DNA of 29,623 nucleotides, taken from positions 1-29,623 of the forward strand of contig CAYTEO010000034.1 in the NCBI GenBank assembly GCA_964436825.1, written 5' to 3'. Source of the DNA: CAYTEO01 sp964436825 (GTDB lineage Bacteria; Krumholzibacteriota; Krumholzibacteriia; LZORAL124-64-63). The position numbers were made by a program, and so were the translations under genes. Each line of letters starts with the position of its first letter. Within the stretch, counting starts at the first letter, position 1. Under the pieces are notes generated by a model. That model saw only the letters and a program-made list of their open reading frames with translations, did no database searches and was not told where the DNA came from. Shown piece by piece: positions 23,053 through 29,623 of this stretch.

Positions 23053-24317
23053 GCGAGTGCCGGCATGCCGCACCGGTCGTCCTGTTGCTGATCGCCCTGG
23101 TGGCGTTCCTGCCTGGCCGTACCTCGGCCGCCGAGGACGCCTGCACCGCCTGCCACCTGGCCCTGGACCGTGACGAGGATCCGGGCGACCGGCTCTTCAC
23201 CCACATGGCCGACGACGTCCACCGGAAGGTGGGGCTGGGATGTGCCGACTGCCACGGAGGCGATCCCGACGCCGTGGGCGACGAGGACGGCGCCATGTGG
23301 GAAGCCCCCGGGTTCCGGGGCGCTCCCGAGCGCGGCGAGATCCCTGCGTTCTGTGGTCGCTGCCACAGCGACCCCGACTACATGCGCCGGTATCGCCCCC
23401 AGATGCAGACCGACCAGGAGGCCCAGTACTGGACCAGCCGTCACGGCGTGCTGCTCAGAGAGGGACGGCGGAAGGTGGCCACCTGCATCGACTGCCACGG
23501 TGTCCATGGCATCCGGCCGGTGGACGATCCCCGTGCCCTGGTCTACCCGCTCAACATCCCGCGGACGTGCGGCCGCTGCCACGCCGACCCTGCCTACATG
23601 GCCGAGTTCGGGATCCCCACCGACCAGCTGGAGAAGTTCAGCCGGTCCGTCCACGGCGTGGCCCTGCTGGAGAAGCGCGACATCGGGGCACCCTCCTGCA
23701 ACGACTGCCACGGCAATCACGGCGCCACGCCGCCCTCGGTGGAGAACATCGCCCACGTCTGCGGGCAGTGCCACGTCAACAACGAGCGTCTGTTCCAGGA
23801 GAGCCACCTCGGCTCCATCTTCGTGGCCAGGGGGCTGGGCTACTGCATCGGCTGCCACGGCAAGCACGACATCGCCCGGCCGGACGACCGCATGCTCGAC
23901 TGGGACGAGGGAGCCATCTGCCTGGAGTGCCACCGGCCGGACGAGGTCGAACCCCGTGTACTCGCCGGGCGGATCGCCGCCGCGCTCGACAGCCTGCGGA
24001 TCCACGTCGAGCGGGCCGAGTCCCTGGTGCAGCTGGTGGAACGCAAGGGGCTGGAGGCCTCGGAGCTGCTGTTCTCCGTCGAGGAGGCCCGCAAGAACCT
24101 GGTCGAGACCCGCACCAGCATCCACAGCTTCGATCCGCAGCACGTGCAGGATGTGGCCGCCGACGGTCACAAGGCGGCCGCGGTGGCCGTCGAGGGTGCC
24201 CTGGGCCTGCTGGACCAGTGGTCGTACCGGCGCAAGGGGCTGCTGGTGGCCTCGCTGCTGACGACCCTGCTGATCCTGCTGCTCTACCTGAAGCTGCGCC
24301 AGATCGAGAGACGGTGA
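23049..24317 (+). CDS. Nonahaem c-type cytochrome with C-terminal membrane anchor
   Basis: A 422-residue periplasmic cytochrome. It has a signal peptide (APVVLLLIALVAFLPGRTSA), then nine CXXCH haem sites in order: CTACH, CADCH, CGRCH, CIDCH, CGRCH, CNDCH, CGQCH, CIGCH and CLECH. Repeated SRHGVLL, SVHGVALLEK and ESHLGS segments supply further His that may be distal haem ligands. After the last haem (about residue 295) comes a helical region of 100 residues and one membrane helix (GLLVASLLTTLLILLLYLKL) with a basic end, so the haem domain faces the periplasm. Start ATG 23049 overlaps the cytochrome b stop as ATGA. It likely accepts electrons from the Rieske protein and passes them to other periplasmic or external acceptors. 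The acceptor is unknown. Confidence 0.93.
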   Translation: MSECRHAAPVVLLLIALVAFLPGRTSAAEDACTACHLALDRDEDPGDRLFTHMADDVHRKVGLGCADCHGGDPDAVGDEDGAMWEAPGFRGAPERGEIPAFCGRCHSDPDYMRRYRPQMQTDQEAQYWTSRHGVLLREGRRKVATCIDCHGVHGIRPVDDPRALVYPLNIPRTCGRCHADPAYMAEFGIPTDQLEKFSRSVHGVALLEKRDIGAPSCNDCHGNHGATPPSVENIAHVCGQCHVNNERLFQESHLGSIFVARGLGYCIGCHGKHDIARPDDRMLDWDEGAICLECHRPDEVEPRVLAGRIAAALDSLRIHVERAESLVQLVERKGLEASELLFSVEEARKNLVETRTSIHSFDPQHVQDVAADGHKAAAVAVEGALGLLDQWSYRRKGLLVASLLTTLLILLLYLKLRQIERR

Positions 24318-24321
24318 GATC

Positions 24322-24348
24322 GGCCGCCCGTCCGCCGACGGGCCGGCC
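24322..24348 (+). terminator. Hairpin between the nonahaem cytochrome and the following membrane-protein gene
   Basis: CCCGTC (24327-24332) pairs with GACGGG (24337-24342) over CGCC, and outer GGCC/GGCC (24322-24325, 24345-24348) extend it. No T run follows. It may stop or reduce transcription into the next gene. Confidence 0.4.
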
Positions 24349-24365
24349 CCGGCGGAAGGGAAGCC

Positions 24366-26093
24366 ATGGATGCACGTGACCCCGGCCTGCGTTCCGAGCT
24401 GGAAGAGCTGCGACGGCGCGTGACGGAGCTGGAGCAGCGGCTCGCCCTCCTGGAGGGGGGGGCCCTGGCGTCGGCCGGTGCCGTGCCGGTGGTCGACGCG
24501 CGGCCCCGGCCGGTCGGGGAACCGGAGGCCGTTCCCGACGTCCCGGTGGCGAGGATCATGGCCGCGGCGGGGCGGCTGTTCCTGATCCTGGGCGGTGCCT
24601 TCCTGCTGCGGGCCCTGACCGACAACGGAGTCCTTTCCCCGGAGGCCGGGGTGGGCGCGGGGCTGGTCTACGCGCTGGCGTGGCTGCCGCCCGCCCTCCG
24701 TTCCGCCCGCCGGGACCAGCGGCTCGAGGCGGTCTGCTACGGCCTGGTCGCCCTGATGATCGCCCTGCCGCTGATCTGGGAGACGGCCGTCTACCGGAAG
24801 ATCGCCTCTCCTGACCAGGCGGCGGCCATGCTGGCCGTCGTCGTCACCGCCGTCTTCCTGACCGCCTGGGCAGGCCGGCTGCAACCGGTGGCCTGGGCGA
24901 CGACCCTGGGGACGCTGGTCCTGGCACCCGGACTGGCCTACGCCACCCACCACCTGGCGCCGTTCGTCGCCGTCTCCCTGCTGCTCGGCGGGCTGACGAC
25001 ATGGGTCACCTTCGCGCTGGGCTGGCGCGGGAAGCGGTGGCTGGCGGCGGCGAGCGCCGACATCGGTCTGCTGCAGATCGCCTTCCTCGCCGGCGGGGCG
25101 AGCCGTCTCTACGTGCCGGTGTCCGGTGGGACGGCGCAGCTGCTCTGCCTGCTGGCCCTGCCGCTCTACCTGGGCAGCTTCATCGTGCGCTCGATCGTCA
25201 AGCGGCGGGCGGTGACCGCGTTCGAGGTGGCCCAGACCGTGGGGGTCATCCTGACCGGTTTCGGCGGCGCGGTGCGCATCGCCCACCAGCAGGGGATCGG
25301 CACGGGCTGGCTGGGCATTGCCTCCGTCGTCGTCGGCCTGACCGGCTACGGGATCTCCTTCACCTACGTCCGCGGGCGCCACGGGAGGGGGCGCAACTTC
25401 TTCTACCACGCCTGGCTGGCCTTCGTCATGACGGTGGTGGGTGTCTGGCTGCTGAGCAGCGGGAGGACCCTGGCCCTGGTCTGGTCCGTCATGGCCGTGG
25501 TGGCTGCCGTCCTCGGGGCGCGGTACGGACGGGTGACCCTGGCCCTGCATGCGGCCGCCTACACCCTGCTGGCGGCCTGGGTCGTCGGCCTGCCGGGCGC
25601 CGCCTTCCAGGCGCTGCTGGGTGTGCAACCGCTCCCCTGGTCGCCGGCCCAGGTCCTGGTCCTGGCGGTCGCCTTGACCGTCTACGCCGTGCTGACCACC
25701 CACCGTATCCCGGTGGAGCTGACCTGGACACGGCGGCTGCCGCGGTTCCTGGTGCTCCTGCTGGCTGCCGCCGGAACGGCCGGCCTGCCGGTCATGCTGG
25801 TGGGAGCCCGCCTGGCGGGCGGTCATCCCGGCGGCAGCGAGCTGTGCGCCGTGACGCGTCTGGGCGTGCTGGCCCTGGCAGCCGTGGGGCTGGCCGCCGG
25901 GGGCCGGCGCGAGCGCTATCGGGAGTGGCAGTGGCTCGTCTACCCGCTGCTGCTGGTCGCCGCGGTGCGGCTGCTGGCCGTCGACATGCGCCACGTGCCT
26001 GCCTCGGGACTGTTCCCGGAATTTCTCCTGCTGGGGGCGGCGCTCATCCTCGCCCCGCGCCTGCTCCACGCCCGGCCCCCGGACGCCGGCTGA
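24366..26093 (+). CDS. Polytopic membrane protein with N-terminal coiled coil (DUF2339-like)
   Basis: A 575-residue protein. Residues 8-32 (LRSELEELRRRVTELEQRLALLE) form a clear heptad coiled coil in the cytoplasm; a Pro/Val-rich linker leads to about 14 or more hydrophobic helices. This coiled coil plus many helices recalls the DUF2339 membrane family, but no diagnostic motif can be quoted, so the name is tentative. Two stretches (RLFLILGGAFLLRALTDNGV and WLGIASVVVGLTGYGISF) are typical helices. There are no haem or catalytic motifs. It follows the cytochrome gene by 48 bases with a hairpin between, so a link to respiration is possible but not shown. ATG 24366 has GGAAGGGAA upstream. Confidence 0.8.
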   Translation: MDARDPGLRSELEELRRRVTELEQRLALLEGGALASAGAVPVVDARPRPVGEPEAVPDVPVARIMAAAGRLFLILGGAFLLRALTDNGVLSPEAGVGAGLVYALAWLPPALRSARRDQRLEAVCYGLVALMIALPLIWETAVYRKIASPDQAAAMLAVVVTAVFLTAWAGRLQPVAWATTLGTLVLAPGLAYATHHLAPFVAVSLLLGGLTTWVTFALGWRGKRWLAAASADIGLLQIAFLAGGASRLYVPVSGGTAQLLCLLALPLYLGSFIVRSIVKRRAVTAFEVAQTVGVILTGFGGAVRIAHQQGIGTGWLGIASVVVGLTGYGISFTYVRGRHGRGRNFFYHAWLAFVMTVVGVWLLSSGRTLALVWSVMAVVAAVLGARYGRVTLALHAAAYTLLAAWVVGLPGAAFQALLGVQPLPWSPAQVLVLAVALTVYAVLTTHRIPVELTWTRRLPRFLVLLLAAAGTAGLPVMLVGARLAGGHPGGSELCAVTRLGVLALAAVGLAAGGRRERYREWQWLVYPLLLVAAVRLLAVDMRHVPASGLFPEFLLLGAALILAPRLLHARPPDAG

Positions 26094-26158
26094 CCGGGGA
26101 CCATCCCTCCGGTCCGCCACTCCCGGGCCGGCTCCCCGGTCGGGAGGACATCGTGCCG

Positions 26159-26177
26159 CATCGCAACGGTTGTGATG
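26159..26177. promoter_or_regulatory. Enhancer-like dyad for the sigma-54 promoter
   Basis: CATCGCAAC-G-GTTGTGATG (26159-26177) is a 9+9 inverted repeat around one base, with a single mismatched pair. TGCCG (26154-26158) and CGGCA (26181-26185) flank it, offset by 3 bases. Its centre lies about 130 bases upstream of the predicted sigma-54 start, the usual distance for an NtrC-type activator site. A fitting activator is encoded at 27902-29305. Confidence 0.6.
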
Positions 26178-26272
26178 ATACGGCACACCCGGCCCGCGTC
26201 GATCCGTTCTCGCGTTTCCGGTAACAAGCTGTCATGCAATGAGATGTGCGACCTGTGCTTCCGGGGCAGGCC

Positions 26273-26287
26273 TGGCACACCCCTTGC
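26273..26287 (+). promoter_or_regulatory. Sigma-54 (-24/-12) promoter of the lipoprotein gene
   Basis: TGGCAC (26273-26278), a 5-base spacer and TTGC (26284-26287) match the RpoN consensus, with GG at 26274-26275 and GC at 26286-26287 exactly 10 bases apart. Transcription would begin near 26299, giving a leader of about 40 bases to the ATG at 26339. Confidence 0.82.
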
Positions 26288-26338
26288 GGTCTCCGGGTCG
26301 GACAGCGCAGACAACCCCTCACCCGAAGGAGACCGGAC

Positions 26339-27169
26339 ATGAGACGCACGTACCGACAAGGGCTCATCCCCGTCCTGGCGGCGATCCTCGCGCTGGCCCT
26401 GCTGGCCGGCTGCAGCGACGACAACCCCACCCTGCCCGGACAGTCGCAGGAGCAGGCGCCCACCTTGCCCGACCCCGGCATGCTGACGATGGACCTGCAC
26501 TTCTTCGACGGCGGCAAGGCCCTGGACAAGGCCTTCGGGCAGCAGAACTTCTACAACGCCTACCTGCGGGCGGTCATCGTCAGCGCGGCCACCGAGCTGA
26601 TCCTCGCCCCGCCGATCGCCGCCTTCTCCCTGGCGCTCCACACGACGCCCACACCCCAGTCGGACGGCTCGTGGCTGTGGATCTACACCTGGTCGCGGGA
26701 TGGCGACGAGGCCCGGATCCGCCTGCGCGGCGCCCTGGCCGGTGCCGACAGCGTGGCCTGGGAGCTGCGGGTCACCTTCGACGAGGGCGGGCAGCACTTC
26801 GAGAACGAGCTCTGGTTCGACGGCACGACGACCGACGACGGCAACACCGGTCACTGGACCTTCTACGACTTCAAGCAGGACGGCAGCCCGGCCGTCGGGG
26901 AGCTGGACTGGCGGGGCGAGGATGCCGACCATGCGCAGCTGCGGCTGGCCGCCCTGGCCGGCGACGACGCCGGCGACTCGATCACCTTCACCGCCGACGG
27001 CGACGAGCGCCGCATCGACTACGTCGACGCCCCCGAGGCACAGACCTGGTACGTCCGCTGGAACGAGGCCGACGGCACCGGCAGCCTCCAGGTTCCCGAC
27101 TACAACGGCGGACAGGAGGCCTGCTGGGACGAGCAGCAGTTCGACGTCGAGTGCCCGCCGGCGCGGTGA
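26339..27169 (+). CDS. Lipoprotein of unknown function under sigma-54 control
   Basis: A 276-residue lipoprotein: basic start, hydrophobic core PVLAAILALALLAGC with lipobox LAGC and lipidated Cys25, then a Ser/Asp/Pro-rich linker. The mature part begins with MDLHFFDGGKALDKAFGQQN and is acidic, with Asp/Trp-rich strands (WLWIYTWSRDG, VAWELRVTFDEGG, GHWTFYDFKQDGSP, TWYVRWNEADGTGSLQV) repeated enough to suggest a beta-sandwich or small barrel. I do not recognise the family. GAAGGAG sits 6 bases before ATG 26339. The gene is single, has a sigma-54 promoter with an upstream dyad, and ends before a strong hairpin shared with the convergent regulatory operon. Signal and function are unknown. Confidence 0.85.
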   Translation: MRRTYRQGLIPVLAAILALALLAGCSDDNPTLPGQSQEQAPTLPDPGMLTMDLHFFDGGKALDKAFGQQNFYNAYLRAVIVSAATELILAPPIAAFSLALHTTPTPQSDGSWLWIYTWSRDGDEARIRLRGALAGADSVAWELRVTFDEGGQHFENELWFDGTTTDDGNTGHWTFYDFKQDGSPAVGELDWRGEDADHAQLRLAALAGDDAGDSITFTADGDERRIDYVDAPEAQTWYVRWNEADGTGSLQVPDYNGGQEACWDEQQFDVECPPAR

Positions 27170-27193
27170 TCCGTTCACCGGGCGACGATGCGA

Positions 27194-27221
27194 CGGGGCC
27201 GCCCCGGCGGGGGCGGCCCCG
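27194..27221. terminator. Bidirectional terminator hairpin between lipoprotein and barrel genes
   Basis: CGGGGCCGCCCC (27194-27205) pairs perfectly with GGGGCGGCCCCG (27210-27221) over GGCG. It lies between convergent stops at 27169 (+) and 27257 (-). No T run is present on either side. Confidence 0.75.
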
Positions 27222-27256
27222 CCACGTCCTGTCGCGGCGCCGGTCCGCGCCAGGGG

Positions 27257-27898
27257 CTAGAACCGGAAGACGATCCCCAGGCTGGTCTGGGCCGTCACGC
27301 CGGAGGTGTCCAGGGGGGACTCGCTGACCAGGTCGGTGCCGTCGGGCAGGTGGACGACGGCCCGCTCCTGCTCCCAGTTGACCGCCACGATCCGCACGGC
27401 GCCGTGGACGGCCCAGCGACGGGCGAAGTCCCAGAAGGCGCCCGCGCCGGCGCTGACCGCCGGACCGGTCGCCTCGTACTCCAGCACGTCGCGCCGGGAG
27501 GAGGCGCGCCCCCCGCCCACGCCGCCGCACAGGTAGGGGCGCAGCCGCTGTCCGTCGCGCAACAGGACGACCGCCTCGACGACGGCGAACTCCAGGCGCA
27601 GATCCGCGTCGCCGGCGTTGGTCCTGTGGTCGGCGCCGCTGGAGTAGAGGCGCACCAGCAGCGACGGGCCGACGCGCAGCCCCACCTGCAGCGCTCCGCT
27701 GTCCTGGCCGTCGTCGACCGCGACGACGGTGTCGCTGCGGTCGTCGATCCGCTCGTGCAGGCCGTCCAGCCCCACGAGCCAGCGCAGGGAGCCGCTGCCG
27801 GCCTGGCTGGTCACGGGCAGCAGCAGGAGCAGCAAGGCGAACAGCGGACCGGCTGTCGACGGGACCCCGTCGCGCGTCTTCCGGATGCGTCGGCGCAT
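27257..27898 (-). CDS. Barrel-like secreted protein cotranscribed with the sigma-54 regulator
   Basis: A 213-residue protein with an N-terminal basic stretch and hydrophobic core (PLFALLLLLLPVTSQAG) as signal. The rest has alternating strands with Gly and aromatic residues (WLVGLDGLHERIDD, LQVGLRVGPSLLVRLYSSG, LRPYLCGGVGGGRASS, AVSAGAGAFWDFARRW, VRIVAVNWEQE) and ends TSLGIVFRF, a terminal Phe typical of outer-membrane barrels. It starts at ATG 27898, 3 bases after the regulator stop, with GAGGGGG upstream, so it is cotranslated with the two-component genes. Small OmpX/OmpW-like barrel is the best reading, at moderate confidence. It may be a sensor partner or simply a target placed in the operon. 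Confidence 0.75.
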   Translation of the reverse strand: MRRRIRKTRDGVPSTAGPLFALLLLLLPVTSQAGSGSLRWLVGLDGLHERIDDRSDTVVAVDDGQDSGALQVGLRVGPSLLVRLYSSGADHRTNAGDADLRLEFAVVEAVVLLRDGQRLRPYLCGGVGGGRASSRRDVLEYEATGPAVSAGAGAFWDFARRWAVHGAVRIVAVNWEQERAVVHLPDGTDLVSESPLDTSGVTAQTSLGIVFRF

Positions 27899-27901
27899 CG
27901 T

Positions 27902-29305
27902 CTACCCCCTCGTCCGCTCGCCCAGGCCGTAGGCCTGGATCTTCTTGTGCAGGTTCGTCCGGTCGATTCCCAGCAGGCGCGCCGCTGCGCTGACGTTGCC
28001 CGCCGTCTGGTCCAGGGCGCGGCGGATGCAGGCGGCCTCGAAGCGCCGTCGCGCCTCCGCCAGCCCGCCCAGGGAGCGGACCGCGGCCGGGTCGATGGCC
28101 GGGGCGTCGGGACCGGTGCCGTCGGCGGCGGGGACGGAGACCGGCTCCAGCAGCCCGGTCCGGCGCAGGTCGTCCGGCTCGATCCGCCGGCCCGTCGTCA
28201 TGATGGCCAGCCGCTCGACGGCGTTGTGCAGCTCGCGGACGTTGCCCGGCCAGGGCAGGCCGGCCAGCACCGCCAGGGTCTCCGGGGCGAACTCCCGCGG
28301 CGGCAGGTCGTTCTCGCGCAGGTAGCGCTCCAGGAACCAGGTGGCCAGCACCGGCACGTCCTCGGGCCGCTCCCGCAGCGGCGGCACCACGATGGGCACC
28401 ACGTTGAGGCGGAAGAAGAGGTCCTCCCGGAAGCGTCCCTCGCGGACGTCGGCCTCCAGGTCGCGGTTGGTGGCGGCGACGACCCGCACGTCCACCCGGC
28501 GGACCTTCCCGTCGCCCACCCGCTCGATCTCCCCCTCCTGCAGGGCACGCAGGACCTTGGCCTGGGCCCGCCGGCTCATGTCGCCCACCTCGTCCAGGAA
28601 GAGGGTCCCCCCGTCGGCCTGCAGGAACTTGCCGTCGCGCGTGCCGACCGCGCCGGTGTAGGCCCCCTTGACGGCGCCGAACAGCTCGCTCTCGATCAGG
28701 TCCTCGGGGATGGCGGCGCAGTTGACCTTGACGAACGGCCGGTCGGCGCGGCGGCTCAGCCGGTGGATGGCCCGGGCCACCAGTTCCTTGCCCACGCCGC
28801 TCTCGCCCCGGATCAGCACGCGGGCCGGGGTGGGGGCCACCCGCTCGATCTGGGCGCGGACCTCGCGCATGGCCGCCGACTCGCCCACCAGGCGGTGGCG
28901 GTCGTGCTCGGCGCGGCGGCGACGGCGGACCTCGCCGTCCAGCTCGCCCAGGCGCAGGGCGTTGCGGACCGCCAGGACGACCCGCTCGCGGGAGCACGGC
29001 TTCTCCAGGAAGTCGAAAGCCCCCAGGCGGGTCGCCTCGACGGCCGTGGCGATGGTGCCGTGGCCCGAGATCATGACCACCTGGGGCGGCTCGTCACGCT
29101 CCCGGATCCGGCGCAGGACCTCCAGGCCGTCCATCCCCGGCAGGCGGACGTCCAGGACGACGACGTCGGCGCCGTCGCTCTCCAGCAGCGCCAGGCCGGC
29201 CTCCCCGTCGGCGGCGTCCAGGACGTCGAACCCCTCGGCCTGCAGGACCATGCCGAAGGTGCGGCGGATGTTCCGCTCGTCGTCGATGATCAGGACGGTG
29301 GGCAT
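27902..29305 (-). CDS. NtrC-family sigma-54-dependent response regulator
   Basis: A 467-residue regulator with three domains. Receiver (1-120): acidic pair Asp8/Asp9, phospho-acceptor Asp52 in VVVLDVRLPGMDG, Lys102 in FLEKP. AAA+ domain (about 139-375): Walker A GESGVGKE (167-174), sigma-54 contact loop GAYTGA (214-219, Tyr for the usual Phe), Walker B GGTLFLDE (232-239), VRVVAATNRDL and PWPGNVRELHN. C-terminal Fis-type helix-turn-helix NVSAAARLLGIDRTNLHKKI. When phosphorylated it should bind upstream dyads and remodel RpoN-polymerase. It overlaps the histidine kinase gene by 16 bases, with GGGAGGA before the ATG. Its most likely local target is the divergently placed lipoprotein promoter at 26273-26287. 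Confidence 0.97.
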   Translation of the reverse strand: MPTVLIIDDERNIRRTFGMVLQAEGFDVLDAADGEAGLALLESDGADVVVLDVRLPGMDGLEVLRRIRERDEPPQVVMISGHGTIATAVEATRLGAFDFLEKPCSRERVVLAVRNALRLGELDGEVRRRRRAEHDRHRLVGESAAMREVRAQIERVAPTPARVLIRGESGVGKELVARAIHRLSRRADRPFVKVNCAAIPEDLIESELFGAVKGAYTGAVGTRDGKFLQADGGTLFLDEVGDMSRRAQAKVLRALQEGEIERVGDGKVRRVDVRVVAATNRDLEADVREGRFREDLFFRLNVVPIVVPPLRERPEDVPVLATWFLERYLRENDLPPREFAPETLAVLAGLPWPGNVRELHNAVERLAIMTTGRRIEPDDLRRTGLLEPVSVPAADGTGPDAPAIDPAAVRSLGGLAEARRRFEAACIRRALDQTAGNVSAAARLLGIDRTNLHKKIQAYGLGERTRG

Positions 29306-29623
29306 GTCGGTTCCTCCCCCCGGTGGGGCAGCACGATGGTGAAGACGCTCCCGCGGCCCGGCTCGCTGTCCAGATCGATCCGGCCGCCGTGGCCGCGGAC
29401 GATGCCGTCGGCGATGGCCAGTCCCAGGCCCATCCCGTCGCGGCGGGTCGAGAAGTCGGGCTCGAAGATCCGCTCGCGCAGGTCGGGCGGGACGCCGTCC
29501 CCCGCGTCGGCGACGGCGATCCGCACCGCCTCGTCGTCGCGCGCGACGGGCACGCGGACACGCTCCGGCTGCACGGCCCGCGCGCAGGCCTGCAGACCGT
29601 TGTCGACCAGGTTGACCAGGGCC
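29290..29623 (-). CDS. Sensor histidine kinase, C-terminal ATPase part (5' end outside window)
   Basis: The last 110 or so codons of a histidine kinase; the frame is open to the right edge. It shows the N box (ALVNLVDNGLQA), G1 box (VADAGDGVPPDLRERIFEPD) with FSTRRDGMGLGLAIADGIVR as the F and G2 region, and GGRIDLDSEPGRGSVFTIVLP at the end, all typical HATPase_c. The NLVDNGLQA form and the FSTRRDGMGLGLAI region are those of NtrB-like kinases. It is cognate with the next gene by overlap and order. Sensor domains lie outside the window, so the stimulus cannot be named. Confidence 0.95.
   Translation of the reverse strand, partial: ALVNLVDNGLQACARAVQPERVRVPVARDDEAVRIAVADAGDGVPPDLRERIFEPDFSTRRDGMGLGLAIADGIVRGHGGRIDLDSEPGRGSVFTIVLPHRGEEPTCPPS

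Noticed and set aside
1..29623. tRNA, rRNA, CRISPR, insertion sequences, prophage genes
   Set aside because: None seen: no repeated direct units, no transposase motifs and no tRNA-like cloverleaf in the short gaps.

Overview
The window is GC-rich DNA (roughly 70% by eye) from a diderm bacterium. Signal peptides, a lipobox, several outer-membrane beta-barrels, a periplasmic MsrB, a quinol:cytochrome c oxidoreductase and many secreted propeller or sortilin-type proteins all point that way. The gene mix (secreted six-bladed propellers, a large Asp-box/VPS10 protein, multihaem cytochrome c, NtrC-type control) resembles FCB-related and neighbouring candidate phyla such as Krumholzibacteriota, Eisenbacteria or Gemmatimonadota. 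No marker gene is present, so the phylum is a guess. Coding density is high, no gap between genes exceeds about 250 bases, and I saw no tRNA, rRNA, CRISPR array or insertion sequence.

Layout. 1-420: the 3' end of a phosphomannomutase/phosphoglucomutase, closed by a strong GC hairpin. 475-2993 (-): two tandem paralogous secreted beta-propellers. 3119-6437 (+): a metal-uptake-like operon (small His-rich membrane protein, beta-barrel, ZnuA-like binding protein, ZnuB-like permease) with no ATPase gene in it. 6610-7215: an unknown Cys-rich secreted protein. 7302-11732: a LolD-like ATPase, a double-FtsX permease and an AttH/CrtC lipocalin-like protein whose reading frames overlap. 11980-15249: a 1,089-residue Asp-box protein. 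15279-18859: periplasmic MsrB, an SSS-family symporter and a group II PLP decarboxylase. 18986-20682: a broken SRPBCC gene, a YgjP-type metallopeptidase and an HD protein. 20815-21384: a small barrel protein behind a palindromic operator candidate.

21527-26093 (+) is a respiratory operon: Rieske protein, full-length cytochrome b with b6-like haem spacing, a membrane-anchored cytochrome c with nine CXXCH motifs, then a polytopic membrane protein. The first three genes overlap by 4 bases, which suggests one quinol-oxidising complex that passes electrons to a nonahaem subunit. Its promoter is bracketed by two inverted repeats.

26159-29623 appears to be a local sigma-54 circuit. A lipoprotein gene (+) has a textbook -24/-12 promoter and an enhancer-like dyad about 115 bases upstream of it. 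Convergent to it (-) lies an operon for a histidine kinase (cut by the window edge), an NtrC-type regulator with the GAYTGA loop, and a barrel-like protein. The most notable items are this circuit, the nonahaem bc-type operon and the ATPase-less metal operon.
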